DNA of 64,000 nt from Zygnema cylindricum (taxonomy: Eukaryota > Streptophyta > Zygnematophyceae > Zygnematales > Zygnemataceae). The stretch covers positions 62,001 through 126,000 of the forward strand of contig JBBHKE010000114.1 of NCBI GenBank assembly GCA_037447655.1. Direction: 5' to 3'. The notes under the pieces are model-generated. The model worked only from the letters and a program-made list of their open reading frames with translations. It made no database searches and was not told where the DNA came from. The translations under genes and the position numbers were made by a program. Below, one piece after another: positions 34,731 through 47,474 of this stretch; the stretch's first letter is position 1, and every line of letters begins with the position of its first letter.

Positions 34731-34743
34731 AAAATAAGGGGAG

Positions 34744-35786
34744 TGTTGAAATTAATAGATTTCTAGAGCATTTTCTAGGTTTAAATATGTTAGTATAAAA
34801 GAAAAGAAATGGACGGGCAGCCTGCCTCCACCTCTCCTCTCTTTAGCCCCCATACTTGTTGTAGTCACTGAAGGATAGAGAGGGTGGTTGATCCATGGCT
34901 GCCTTAGTTCAACAGGCAGTTATTTTTAGTAGGTTACTAAAAATATACATGACGGATCCGGGATTTGATCCCGGTACCTGCGGTTCGTCAATTTGGCAGA
35001 TAGCGGTCAGCTTTATCCTATAAGACTAGGACCAATGCTAAGTGATATAGTATGTGATAGATATATATATATATATTTAGGGAGGAACAAATCCATTTAA
35101 CTAAAACTGTATACGACATGCATAGATACAGTTTTATGAAAGTACGAAGTACGATTCTATTTCGAAACGGATACCACGCATTTTGTTTCGAAAGTGAAAC
35201 AAATGTCGCGCAAGTATTTATAACGGCTAAGATTGCGTCTCGCTGCAAATCCAACGGCGCACATCATCGCCAAAATCCCGGAGTGGTCACTTTGGCGTTT
35301 TGTGACGTGGCATGACGTGGAGCCACATGGAGAGATGACATTCGGTCATGGGAATTCCGAGGAATGTACGGACGAGTGACAAGCAGACACGCGTCAGCTT
35401 AATAGCCTTGTCGTACATAGACCGTACAAAAGGTACACCGGCAGTAGTACTTTTTGGTACGGTACAGTAATCTGATTGGTCCGTACTTTAATAGGTAGAA
35501 GTTATTAGAGGGAATCAGGACTTAGAAAATTTTGGTAGGTAGTCACCTCTCCCTTTGAGAGTTTGTACAAATTGGCATTTTTACTGCCTCATAACTTATA
35601 GGCTAGTTGGCCGTTTTCATTGATTCTTTTTGCTACGGACTCAAGGGAGTCTAGGCTGCATAACGGTACAGTCAAACTGTCCTTTTTCGTTCTTGGACAG
35701 CAGTGATTGTGGCTTGAAGTGGGTTAGTTAAATATTATCTAGAGGCTTCTTGTATTATGTGGTCCAATAGAGGACACAAAATTGCA
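34744..35786 (+). mobile_element. LTR-B3
   Basis: 1043 bp. The gag start codon inside the LTR is changed to ATA (CCAATAGAGG near 35765), as also in LTR-B4 but not in B1, B2 or B5. T arm at 34958-34974. Confidence 0.93.
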
Positions 35787-36705
35787 GGTTATGGGCCCAC
35801 CCTCTAGGGTGCCCACCTTCAATGGATTTGGGTTCATCTATTGGGAAGCCATGATGATGGGAGCTTTATGTGAAAAACGATACCAGGGGAATCGTCAGTG
35901 GACAAGTGAAACGTCCACCAAGATTTGGAGGAGTAAGGTTTCCTGCAGCAACGGCTGCCTCAGCCGAGGAGGCAGATGATGGGGACAGCAATGTGTCCGA
36001 AAAGGGGAAAGGGAAGGAGACACCCCTCACTCCTATTGCCATAGCTTAATCTATTTTATGAAATGTACCAGGCCGGACATAGCGGCACCAGTTGAAGTAC
36101 TCAGTAGGAGACTTAATGATCCTAGGAAGAGAGAGTGGGAGGCAACTAAGAGAGTCATGAGATATCTGGTAGGAACTAGAGAGTTATGGTTGCATTTGGG
36201 AGGGGAGCACATTGACATCACTACTTGGAGTGATCCAGTTATGGGGACGCACCTATGAGACGATGCACTTCTGGGTATGTGTTCTATGTTGGGCAAGGTG
36301 CTTGCTGTTGGAACAGTAAGCAACAAAAGGTGGTTGCTCAGTCCACTATGGAGGCTGAGTACATGGCCTCTTGTTATGCTGTGAAAGAGTTAATGTGGGT
36401 CAAGTCCTTGCTTCAAGAACTGGGGTATATGAAGGAGAGAGTAAATGAAGTGTTTTGTGATAATTAAGCGGCCATAGCAATTGCAGCCAATCCAAAACAT
36501 CATTTTAAGGCTAAACATATGGACATAAGATTAAGTTTTATAAGAGAAAAAGTGGAGAATAAAATAGTTAATCTTGTATATAGATTTGATGAGGAAACCG
36601 TGGCTGATATGATGACCAAACCTGTGCCATCTCCAAAGTTAAAATATTGCAGAGAAAAGTGTGGATTAAAAGAAAAGTGAAAATTAGACTAGGAAATAAG
36701 GTGTG
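35787..36705 (+). pseudogene. Hybrid unit 3 internal region (gag/RNase H fusion)
   Basis: As units 1 and 2, but with a 15-base in-frame deletion in gag near 35920 that removes the TTTGGGAACTCCACC block, and with gag details (AGGGTGCCC, GTGAAAAACG) that match the full B element more closely. It shares the RNase H frameshift and TAA with the other units. Confidence 0.88.
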
Positions 36706-37753
36706 TGTTGTAATAATTAGTTTTATTGTATTTTCTAGGTCTAAATTAATTAGCGGAAAACATACAAAGAAAATGAAGGCAGCCTGCCACCATCTCTTCC
36801 CTCTTGCCCCCATACTTGTTGTAGTCACTGAAGGAGAGAGAGAGAGCGATGGAGCCATGGCTGCCTCAGCTCCATGGGAAGGACTAAAAAGTGACTTAAG
36901 TCACTCTCAACAAAAGGTTAAGTCCGCCAGGACTCGAACCCCCGACCAGCAGAGCGCGGCGTACCCGTTAGCTCTAACCAGTCTGTCGTAGAAGTCCGTT
37001 AGGAGAAATAGGGTTTGATTAGTATTTAAACTGTTGTACTATAGAGAAATCATTTAACTTAAAATGTTTACGGCGTGCATAGATACAGTTTGATAAAGTA
37101 CAAAGTACTATACTAATTTGAAACCCATATCGCGCATTTTGTTTCGACATCAAAACAAATATCGCGCAAGTATTTATTACGGCTGAGATTACATTTCGCG
37201 TCAAATCTGACGGCGCACATCATCGCCGAAATCCCGCAATGGTAACTTTGGCTTTTAGTGACGTGGCATGACTTGGCGCCACGTGGAGAGACGACATTTG
37301 TTTGCATGAATTTCGAGGAACGTACGGACGAGTGGAAAATGGACACGCGTCCACCTAATGGCCTAGTCGTACAGAGGCCGTACAGAAAGTACATAGGCAG
37401 TAGTACTTTCTGGTACTGTACAGTGTTCTGATTGGTTCGAACATGCAATAGATAGGGGCTGTGAGAGGAACTAGGAAAAACTAGGACTTAGGAAAAATCA
37501 GGAAGATAGTCTTCTCTCTCTTTGAGAGTTTGTATAAATTGGCATATTTGCCACCGTATACCTTATCGCCTAGTTGGGCGTTTTCAGAGATTTCTTTTTC
37601 TACGGACTCAGGGGAACCCAAGCTGCACAAGGGTGCAGTCAAATTGTCTGTTTGTCTGCTTGGGTAGCAGTAGTTTCCGTTGAAAGTGGGTTAGTTAATA
37701 ACTATCTAGAGGCTTCTTGTATTTTGTAGTCTTATGGATGACACAAAATTGCA
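36706..37753 (+). mobile_element. LTR-A2, unit 3
   Basis: 1048 bp, near-identical to the other two array copies. Antisense box B complement at 36930-36940. Confidence 0.92.
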
Positions 37754-38017
37754 ATGAAGGAGGGAGTGCATGAAATCTTTTGCGATAATCAAGCTGCAAT
37801 CGCAATTGCACCCAATCCAAAACACCATTTCAAAGCAAAACATATGGACATAACATTAAGCTTCGTAAGAGAAAAAGTTGAAAATAAAATTTTAAATCTT
37901 GTGTATAGACCTGATGAAGAAATGGTGGCTGACATGATGACCAAACCTGTGCCCTCTCCTAAATTAAAATATTGTCGGGAAAAATGCGGGTTGAAAGAAA
38001 ATTTAAAATTAGACTAG
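37754..38017 (+). pseudogene. B-element RNase H C-terminus, unit 3
   Basis: Same fragment as in units 1 and 2, differing by one residue (LSFVREK instead of LRFVREK). In this it agrees with the full B element, so the unit 3 copy may have been converted by, or be closest to, that element. Confidence 0.9.
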
Positions 38018-38030
38018 AAAATAAGGGGAG

Positions 38031-38340
38031 TGTTGAAATTAATAGATTTCTAGAGCATTTTCTAGGTTTAAATATGTTAGTATAAAAGAAAAGAAATGGA
38101 CGGGCAGCCTGCCTCCACCTCTCCTCTCTTTAGCCCCCATACTTGTTGTAGTCACTGAAGGATAGAGAGGGTGGTTGATCCATGGCTGCCTTAGTTCAAC
38201 AGGCAGTTATTTTTAGTAGGTTACTAAAAATATACATGACGGATCCGGGATTTGATCCCGGTACCTGCGGTTCGTCAATTTGGCAGATAGCGGTCAGCTT
38301 TATCCTATAAGACTAATTCCAATGCTAAGTGATATAGTAT

Positions 38341-38374
<34 letters not shown>

Positions 38375-39081
38375 GGGAGGAACAAATCCATTTAACTAAA
38401 ACTGTATACGACATGCATAGATACAGTTTTATGAAAGTACGAAGTACGATTCTATTTCGAAACGGATACCACGCATTTTGTTTCGAAAGTGAAACAAATG
38501 TCGCGCAAGTATTTATAACGGCTAAGATTGCGTCTCGCTGCAAATCCAACGGCGCACATCATCGCCAAAATCCCGGAGTGGTCACTTTGGCGTTTTGTGA
38601 CGTGGCATGACGTGGAGCCACATGGAGAGATGACATTCGGTCATGGGAATTCCGAGGAATGTACGGACGAGTGACAAGCAGACACGCGTCAGCTTAATAG
38701 CCTTGTCGTACATAGACCGTACAAAAGGTACACCGGCAGTAGTACTTTTTGGTACGGTACAGTAATCTGATTGGTCCGTACTTTAATAGGTAGAAGTTAT
38801 TAGAGGGAATCAGGACTTAGAAAATTTTGGTAGGTAGTCACCTCTCCCTTTGAGAGTTTGTACAAATTGGCATTTTTACTGCCTCATAACTTATAGGCTA
38901 GTTGGCCGTTTTCATTGATTCTTTTTGCTACGGACTCAAGGGAGTCTAGGCTGCATAACGGTACAGTCAAACTGTCCTTTTTCGTTCTTGGACAGCAGTG
39001 ATTGTGGCTTGAAGTGGGTTAGTTAAATATTATCTAGAGGCTTCTTGTATTATGTGGTCCAATAGAGGACACAAAATTGCA
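38031..39081 (+). mobile_element. LTR-B4, 5' LTR of the full-length B element
   Basis: 1051 bp, longer than the other B LTRs because of an expanded TA microsatellite (about 38344-38372). T arm at 38245-38261. Gag start codon is ATA as in LTR-B3. The primer site follows at 39082. Confidence 0.92.
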
Positions 39082-39096
39082 GGTTATGGGCCCACC
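39082..39096 (+). other. Primer binding site, half-tRNA-iMet type (element B)
   Basis: GGTTATGGGCCCACC immediately follows the LTR CA and lies in gag codons. Identical sites follow LTR-B1 (28134), LTR-B2 (32486) and LTR-B3 (35787). Confidence 0.8.
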
Positions 39097-41538
39097 CTCT
39101 AGGGTGCCCACCTTCAATGGATTTGGGTTCATCTATTGGGAAGCCATGATGATGGGAGCTTTATGTGAAAAACGATACCAGGGGAATCGTCAGTGGACAA
39201 GTGAAACGTCCACTTTTGGGAACTCCACCAGGATTTGGAGGAGTAAGGTTTCCTACAGCAACGGCTGCATTATCGGAGGAGGGAGATGATGGGGACAGCA
39301 GTGTATCTGAAAAGGGGAAAGGGAAGGAGACACTCCTCACTCCTATTGCCACAGTCTCGGGATAAGCGACCTTGATGATCGCGGATAACGATACTCAAAT
39401 GTTAGAGGATGTAAACATGGCTGCCAAGAACTTCATTCTGAGGCACCTCACTCAAGCTTTGGCCACTCCTCATCTTCACATTTACAAGGCCGAGGAGTTG
39501 TGGGTGAGTTTGGTGGGATTTATAGAGCTGGAACTATGCAAGAGCTCCACTTGGCTGAGCAAAAGCTAGTGAGTTACATTTACAAAGGAGGAAAGATGTT
39601 TGATTAGTGTAATGATCTTTCTTGTTTATATATGGAGATGGAAAGTGCCGGATGGACAAGTACAATAAAAATGAAAGTTAACACCATTATCATGAAGTTA
39701 CCAGATGAGTACGACAACATAGTGTACCGAGTACAGGAAATGGCTGATAGTTCATAGAAATGGAACACAGTGGTCAGGATGATACTTGTGCAGGAAAACA
39801 CAATGGAGATTAGGAGAGGAGGAAATAGCATTCAAGCTATAGCAGAAGGAGGGAACTGATGGGGGAAGGACCCGAAGAAACCGTACAAAGGGGAAAGAGA
39901 ACATTCTGGAGGACTGAGGCCCCCAAAGGGTATTTGTCATTTTTTTAAAAAGCCAGGACACTTCCTCGTAGACTGTGTCAAGCTGTCGGAGCTAAGGCTC
40001 TAAGAGAACCGTGGAAGGGGTTCTTCCGGAGGGAAGAAAAAGACACTTGTGGTTACAAAAGTGACAAGAGAAACCGAGGATGAGTCTTCTGAGGAGGATG
40101 GGGAGCCTTTTTTTGACAAGAATCTGGAGGAGAAAAAGATCCCTCGTAGACAAAAATGTGCCCTTCGAGCAATTCGGGAGGCTCCACAAGAAGGATGGAT
40201 CATCCACTCAGGTGCATCCATGCATATGTGTCGTGATATGGAACTCTTCACTAAGCTAAGAAAGATCCCTAGTGTAGAGATAGAGTATGGGGATGGGTGA
40301 GTGGTTACTACAGATCTAGTGGGATCAGTAGATCTGAAAGTCTTAGTGGAGGGTAAGACTTCTATACTTACATTCTCAAATGTACTCTACAGTCCTCAGT
40401 TGAGTAAAAATCTTGTCTCTACGTCTAAGTTAGATGACAAAGAGTTTGATACCTTCACTAGAAAGGGATTCTTTACAGCTAAGTATGGGGATGAAGTTTA
40501 CTTCACGGCAGATAAGGGTAGCAAAGGAATGATTAGGCTTAACCTGAGAAATGAAAAGAAGAATGCTTGTTATGTTGGTGTTCCTAAGATGATGATTTGG
40601 CATAAGCGGTTGGGGCATGTACATTTTGATAGGTTGAGGGAAATGAAAAAGCTTCAGGTAGTAGAAGGCATTCAGTTTGGGGATAATGAAATGGTGGATG
40701 ATTGTAGTGGCTGTGCTCAAGGTAAAGCTCACAGACTTCCCTTTTCCAAAGCCGCCACATATAGAGGTGAGAAAGTGTTAGATTTGGTCCACACATATAT
40801 TTTGGGGTCCGGCAAAAGCACCTTCGGTTCGAGGAAAGAGGTTTATGATGATAATAACCGATGACTAGTCTAGATACTCTAGAGTCTACTTTCTGAAAAC
40901 AAAGTCTGAAGCATCAACTTACTTCAAAGAATATAAAGCTTGGAGTGAGAAGTTGCATGAAACCCCCATTAGGAGGATATGAAGTGATAATGGGGGGGAA
41001 TATACCTCTAAAGAGTTTTAGGAATATCTGAGAGATGAGGGAGTGCAGCACCTGAAAAGTGAACCATATAACCCGGAACAAAATGGGGTAGCTGAGAGGT
41101 TGAATCAAACACTAGGAGATAGTGCATGCAATATGTTGGTAGACAAGAAAATAGGAAAGAGATTTTGGGCAGAAGCAATGAACTGTGCCAACTACATTAA
41201 AAATAGAGTTCTTACCTCAGCTGAAAAGGGAGTGACACCTTATGAGAGATGGTTTGGAAGGAAACCAGATATCTCACACCTTAAAGTATTCGATAGCCAA
41301 GTTTACATTCTTGACACAGATAGGAAAAACTGGAAACTAGATGCAAAGGGAAAACCTTGATACTTTGTGGGATATGATGAGGATGTTAAGGGATATAGAG
41401 TATATGACTTAGCAAAGAAAGATATCATCATGGTGAAACACCTAGTTGTCATGGATGAAGGAAAGTCATTTGATCCCTTCAAATATACAAAGAAGATAAA
41501 AATCAGATTCGAGTCCGAAAGTGAGGAGAACTCGGTCG

Positions 41539-42377
41539 TGTTGCCTTTTTGGAAAGCTTTCAGTCTCAGAGCAGCGCAGCAGCGCAGCAACTATACAGAC
41601 AGCAGCGCAGCTGCTATACGGAAGAGCAGCGCAGCTGCTATACAGCAGAGCTCCGTAGCAGCGCAGGAGCAGAGCAGCGCAACAGCGAAGCTGCGACACA
41701 GACAGGACAAACGCAGCTGCGGCTACTTTGGATAAGATCCGTACGGACAACGCAGCTGCTACTATCTTGGATATGATTCGATGCAGGACACCGCAGCCGC
41801 GGGTGATGTAAATGTGATCCGGTACGGGACAACGCAGCTGCGATTGATATGAATCTAGTCAACGGACGAGATTCATAGGAGTATCACAAGTGACTTAGCC
41901 GATAAGTATTTGTACAAACACTTAATCTAGATTCTGAGTAATATTGACTGTACAATGATAGATTGGGTTGGCACGATCAAGGACACGTAGATCTCAGTAG
42001 GTGGGTTGATTTTGGACGTATCTCTCAGGTACATTGTTATCAACGGTAGAACACTGAAAGTATAAGACTTAGGACTCAGAGCATTTTTATGTATCCAGAC
42101 TTCCAAGTAGTAAAACTGCAGACAGTTTTTGGGAAACTTCTGAGTATTATATCTTGAGTGTTGTTGGGTCAATTGTGCTGAAACTTTGGGAGTTGTCAGT
42201 GTTTATGCTACTCTATATTCTGATAGAGTTTTGTGAGGTTTAGATGCTTGTATAAGAATTGGTGAGCACTTAAGAACAGCTGGTTGGTAGGATTCTTGAT
42301 AGCTTCAGAGTGTGTATCATGTCTACTTCTACTACTACTGCTGCTCCTCCACCTGCACCGGTGGTTATAGAACAACA
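41539..42377 (+). mobile_element. 5' LTR of copia element D
   Basis: 839 bp, TGTTGCCTTTTTGG...AGAACAACA. Left flank GGTCG (41534-41538) pairs with AGTCG (47475-47479) as an almost perfect 5-bp target duplication. The region 41570-41700 is an array of GCAGCGCAGC and CAGCTGCTATAC motifs, with a 24-bp insertion compared with the 3' LTR. Gag ATG (42319) and the first 20 codons are inside the LTR. No tRNA-like module is seen. Confidence 0.92.
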
Positions 42378-42392
42378 GGTTATGGTCCTGTC
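42378..42392 (+). other. Putative primer site of element D (diverged)
   Basis: GGTTATGGTCCTGTC directly follows the LTR CA and encodes VMVLS in gag. Only the first 8 bases, plus scattered later ones, match the half-tRNA-iMet site of the other families. It is either mutated or uses a different primer. Confidence 0.45.
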
Positions 42393-44754
42393 ATCAAGAA
42401 TTCCTATCTTTTCCGGGGATAAGTATGTTTACTGGGGGGATATGGTGGAGACACATTTTGAAAATGTCAATCTTTTGGATATATTGGATGGTTCTTTGGA
42501 TGAATCTGATCCGTCATGGTCTAAGAAAAATACGCAGGCTCGTTCTATTTTGAAATTTTGTATATCTGAGGACTTACCTATGTCTCGGATAAAAATGAAA
42601 AAAACAATTGATATCTGGAAATCCATTAAAAGTGATTATGAAAAGGCTAATGTTCAGGAAGAACTTCTATTGGCTGGAAAAATTTGGGACTATAAGTACA
42701 CTGGCGGTACAATGGCTGAATATTCTAACAAATTTCGTATTCTTGTAGATGCACATGCTTGTGCCGGTGGGGTGTTTCCTCAGTTTCAACAGGCAGCATT
42801 GCTCATGCGGGGTCTCCCTCGTAGTATGAAAGGAGCATCTGACATGCTCAAACAGAAAGATAAAGCTAGCTGGACTTTACAGTTAGCGATCAATATTTTA
42901 TTAGAGGAGGAAGCTACATCTAACATCCTCAATGTTGAGCAAGTAGAGGCTTTTAATTCAGAATTTGGAAAGAAAGGTCAATTTAATCAGCAAAGTAATC
43001 AGTTTACCCAATTCAGACAGTTTAATCTGGGGGGAAATAGAAAATCAAACAATGCATGTTTTTATTGTAGTGAGAGAGGTCATGGATACAAATTCTGTCC
43101 TAAACTTAAACAAGCTAACGATTTCGGTTTATACACGCCGGGATGGCAACAAAGTCAGTTTTACAAAAGCTTCATGAGGCGTACACCTCGTGAAAATGCA
43201 GTGTTTTCAGCTTCTTCATCACTCCAAGACGAAACTCTGACATTTTCTGAGGAGGACGACACGGATCTATTCGCTATGGCGGCAGCAATGGAAGGCGCAA
43301 AGGACGCTGGATGGATTATGGATACAGGAGCGTCAACGCATATGTGTTGAAACAAGGCCATCTTCAAAAATCTGACAGCAACGCCGGAGAAAAATATTTA
43401 TTATGCTTGTGGAATGAGTGTCCAAACTCATGCAATGGGTGATGTGTCCTTGCTAGTTGATGTGGATGGAAAAGCAATTGAAAGGACTCTTCACAATGTC
43501 TTATTTGTGCCTGACTTTAAGAAAAATCTGTTTTCTACGTCGTTGGTTGAGAGTAAAGGCTTTGAAGTTAGTTTGAAAAACGGTCGGCAGGTTGTTAGCA
43601 AAACCGGCAAGGTTGCAGTTACAGGTACTAAAGATAGTAGCAAGATGTATCGCATGGATATGGCTAATACAAACGAAAATGATGTTTTGTACTACGGTGT
43701 TTTGCACTCAGATGAGTTGTGGCATAAAAGATTAGGCCATGTCAACTATGATAGTTTGAAGAAAACGGTTGTTGCTGGAAAGATAGAGGATGTATCAATC
43801 ACAGATGGGCCGGTCAAAACTTGCGATGGTTGCGCTTTAGGCAAAATCCACAGATTGCCATTTCCTAAGGAGTCTGAGCATCGGTCGACGAAACTTTTAC
43901 AACAAATTCATTCGGATGTCTTTGGTCCGGCGAAGGTTCCTTCTGCCGGAGGGATGAAATATATGGTCACCTTCACATATGATTTCTCAAGGTTTACAAA
44001 TGTTTACTTCATGAAGGAGAAGAGTGAAGTGTTTGGTCACTTGAAACACTATAAAGCATGGGCTGAAAAACTTCATAATTCATCTATTTTGCAACTCAGA
44101 TCGGACAATGGTGGTGAATATACATCAAAAGAGTTTGAAACCTTTTTACTCGAGGAAGGCATTAGTCATCTATTGACTGTTCCATATTCACCGGAACAAA
44201 ATGGGGTGTCGGAAAGACTGAATAGAACTCTCACGGAAAGCTCTAGATCTATGCTCGCAGATAAAAATGTGGATCCGAAATTATGGGCTGAGGCTCTAAA
44301 TTGTGCAGTTTATATTAAAAATAGGATAGGATCAAGATCGGTAGAAACAACTCCTTACGAAATCTGGACAGGTAGCAAACCAGATGTTAGCCATTTCAAG
44401 GTGTTTGGTAGTCAATGCTTTATATTGGATACGTCTACAGATAGATGGAAAATGGAACCGAAAGGATTACCGGGTATTCCGTTAGGATATGATATTCACT
44501 CGAAAGGTTATAGAGTCTTTGTGTTTGAAAGACAGAAAACAGCTGTAGCTAGAAACATCATTGTTAAGGATGAACTAGACTCCATAGATTTATTTCACAT
44601 GACAGAGCAGCAAAAGCAACAAAAAGTCCAGGAGTATGTCATCTTAGATTGCATGCAGGAAATTGTCCCGCAGATTCCACAAACTCTGGTAATGACTCCG
44701 GAAACGGACTCTCTCTTACTTCCTCACCAACTTCGGGTCCAGACGGACCAAGAT

Positions 44755-44905
44755 CAGTCAATACACACGGATCACAACCAGCGCAATCACGAACACACGG
44801 ATTGCAACCAGCGCTATCAGCAAGACACGGATCGCAACCAGCGCAATCAGCAAGACACGGATCGCAACCAGCGCAATCAGCGCAATCAGCGCAATGCGCG
44901 GCATC
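44755..44905 (+). repeat. In-frame 30-bp minisatellite in the integrase-RT linker of D
   Basis: About four to five units of the type CACGGATC(G/A)CAACCAGCGCAATCA encode the repeated peptide (D)TDRNQRNQQ. It ends in shorter CGCAATCAG 9-mers. The copy number probably varies. Confidence 0.8.
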
Positions 44906-46643
44906 CGACGATCTCAGCCTCAGAATTTCCGGGGGGAAGAAGATCAAGCAGTCGCCTGCAAGCAAGCTCTCACTTTGCCTACTCGGCAGTCTCAGGGGAG
45001 CCCTTGACCATCCAAGAGGCCTTCTCAACACCTGAGCGGAATCACTGGATTGAGGCGGCAAACGACGAATTGAAGTCGATCATGGAGGCTTAAACATGGG
45101 AGCTCGTGGACCTTCCTCCAGACCGAAAAGCGATCGGCAGCAAATGGGTATTCAAGGTGAAGTTAAATCCCGATAACACCATTGAACGCTATAAGGCCAG
45201 ACTTGTGGCAAAGGGGTAGAATCAAAAGGAAGGAATCGATTTTGAAGAAACATTTTCTCCGGTTGTAAGATTTCCAACAGTTAGGATTTTGCTGTCCCTA
45301 GCTGCTATAGAAGATATGGAAATTCATCAGATGGATGTAAAAACGGCCTTTTTGCATGGAGAACTAGAAGAGACCATTTACATGCAGCAGCCTGAAAAGT
45401 ATGTGGAACCAAGAAAAGAGCACTTAGTATGCAAGTTGCTAAAATCTTTGTACGGCCTAAAACACGCCCCGAGACAGTGGAATATAAAGCTTGATGAATT
45501 CCTAACTAGTGTAGGATTTCAAAGGATAAGTTCTGATCACTCTGTCTACGTTCTAAAGGGTGAAAATGGGATAGTGTATATAGAGGTATATGTAGATGAT
45601 TTGCTATTAATTAGCAAATCAATGGCTGAAATTAACAAAATCAAAACTGCTCTTAACTCACGGTTCGAGATGAAAGACCTCGGTGAGGCAAAAAATATTT
45701 TGGGTATCCAGGTAGAGAGGGACAGAAATAAGAAAATAATAAAATTGACACAAAAAGAGGCAATTGGAAACATGTTAGATGAGTACGGAATGCGGGGGGC
45801 AAAAGGATGTTTAACTCCAATGGAGTTTTGGCAGAAGTTAGAGGGAGAAGAGACAGAACCAGGTGTCATTGTTAGCGAGTATTTAGAATCAGGGGAGAAT
45901 GATCCTATGGCAATAATACCTTATAGACAGATAGTGGGAAGCTTAATACTTCATGAACTGTACCCGTCTTGACATTGCTGCAGCAGTCGGGGTACTGAGT
46001 ACGAGTCTAGAAAACCCGAGAAAATCTGATCTGGATGCAGCAAAGAGAGTCTTAAGATATTTGGAAGGAACTAAAGATCTCAAACTCACTCTAGGCGGAG
46101 GAGAAGTCAAGCTGCAAACATGGAGTGATGCAAGCTATGGCGACATGCCAAGTCAGAAATCTACCACGGGATTCGTTCTACAAGTTGGGAACGGTACTTG
46201 CTGCTGGAGCAACAAACTACAAAAGGTGACAGCACAGTCGACAATGGAGTCGGAATATATGGCAGCAAGCTCGGCCCTCAAAGAACTCTTATGGGTAAAA
46301 TCCATGTTACAATAACTAGGATACATGCAAGTTGGTCCGCAGGTGATCTGGTGTGATAACCAGGCTGCCATTGCCATTGCTTCTAACCCGAGTCATCACT
46401 TCAAAAGCAAGCACATGGATGTACGATTACACTTTGTAAGAGAAAAAGTGTTCTCTAGAGTGATTAAATTATGTTACTTACCACATGCAAAAATGATTGC
46501 TGATATGCTCACTAAAGCTCTTCCTGCTCCTTAGCTGAAGTATTGTAGGGAAGCAGTAGGATTAAGTGAATAGCTAATTGCTATACTGCTATGCTGCGAT
46601 ACTGCGCTAGTTTATCACCGCAGCTGCGCTGGTATACTGATTC

Positions 46644-46659
46644 TAAAGCTTTAGGGGAG
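46644..46659 (+). other. Polypurine tract of element D
   Basis: AAAGCTTTAGGGGAG directly precedes the 3' LTR. Element E has the same TTTAGGGGAG before 63728. Families A, B and C use AAAATAAGGGGAG. Confidence 0.75.
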
Positions 46660-47474
46660 TGTTGTCTTTTTCGAAAGCTTTCAGTCTTAGAGCAGCGCAG
46701 CAGCGCAGCAACTATACAGACAGCAGCGCAGCTGCTATACGGAAGAGCAGCGCAGTTGCTATACAGCAGAGCTGCGCAGCAGCGAAGCTGCGACACAGAC
46801 AGGACAAACGCAGCTGCGGCTACTTTGGATAAGATCCGTACGGACAACGCAGCTGCTACTATCTTGGATATGATTCGGTGCAGGACATCGCAGCCGCGGG
46901 TGATGTAAATGTGATCCGGTACGGGACAACGCAGCTGCGATTGATATGAATCTAGTCAACGGACGAGATTCATAAGAGTATCACAAGTGACTTAGCCGAC
47001 AAGTATTTGTACAAACACTTAATCTAGATTCTGAGTAATATTGACTGTACAATGATAGATTGGGTTGGCACGATCAAGGACACGTAGATCTCAGTAGGTG
47101 GGTTGATTTTGGACGTATCTCTCAGGTACACTGTTATCGGCGGTAGAACACCGAAAGTATAAGACTTAGGACTTAGAGCATTTTTATGTATCCAGACTTC
47201 CAAGTAGTAAAACTGCAAACAGTTTTTGGGAAACTTCTGAGTATTATATCTTGAGTGTTGTTGGGTCAATTGTGCTCAACCTTTGGGAGTTGTCAGTGTT
47301 TATGCTACTCTATATTCTGATAGAGTTTTGTGAGGTTTGGATGCTTGTATAAGAATTGGTGAGCACTTAAGAACAGCTGGTTGGTAGGATTCTTGATAGC
47401 TTCAGAGAGTGTATCATGTCTACTTCTACTACTACTGCTGCTCCTCCACCTGCACCGGTGGTTGTAGAACAACA
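46660..47474 (+). mobile_element. 3' LTR of copia element D
   Basis: 815 bp, TGTTGTCTTTTTCG...TAGAACAACA, near-identical to the 5' LTR apart from a 24-bp indel and scattered bases. It contains CGCAGCTGCG palindromes. It is followed by AGTCG, then by the continuation of element B. Confidence 0.92.

Larger units (their letters stand above)
42319..46573 (+). pseudogene. Copia element D gag-pol, near-intact with point stops
   Basis: Gag (42319-43350): MSTSTTTAAPPPAPVV, a UBN2-type domain and zinc knuckle CFYCSERGHGYKFC (intact CX2CX4HX4C). Protease WIMDTGASTHMC is followed by an immediate TGA (43348). The open frame 43414-45093 covers GAG-pre-integrase (HKRLGHVNYDSL, CDGCALGKIHRLPF), the integrase core (HSDVFGP, LRSDNGGEYTS, PEQNGVSERLNR: catalytic Asp, Asp and Glu present) and a linker with a 30-bp repeat. 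TAA at 45091, TAG near 45218, then RT (45289-45972) with YVDDLL. A frame break near 45955, RNase H (45953-46534) with DIAAAVGVLST, a TAA near 46313 and a TAG near 46532 follow; the frame ends in GLSE-stop. Many stops are single-base changes from sense codons, so decay is recent. Confidence 0.92.

Noticed and set aside
46591-46908. Ala/Gln-rich 105-codon ORF
   Set aside because: It is the GCAGC repeat array of the element D LTR read in frame.
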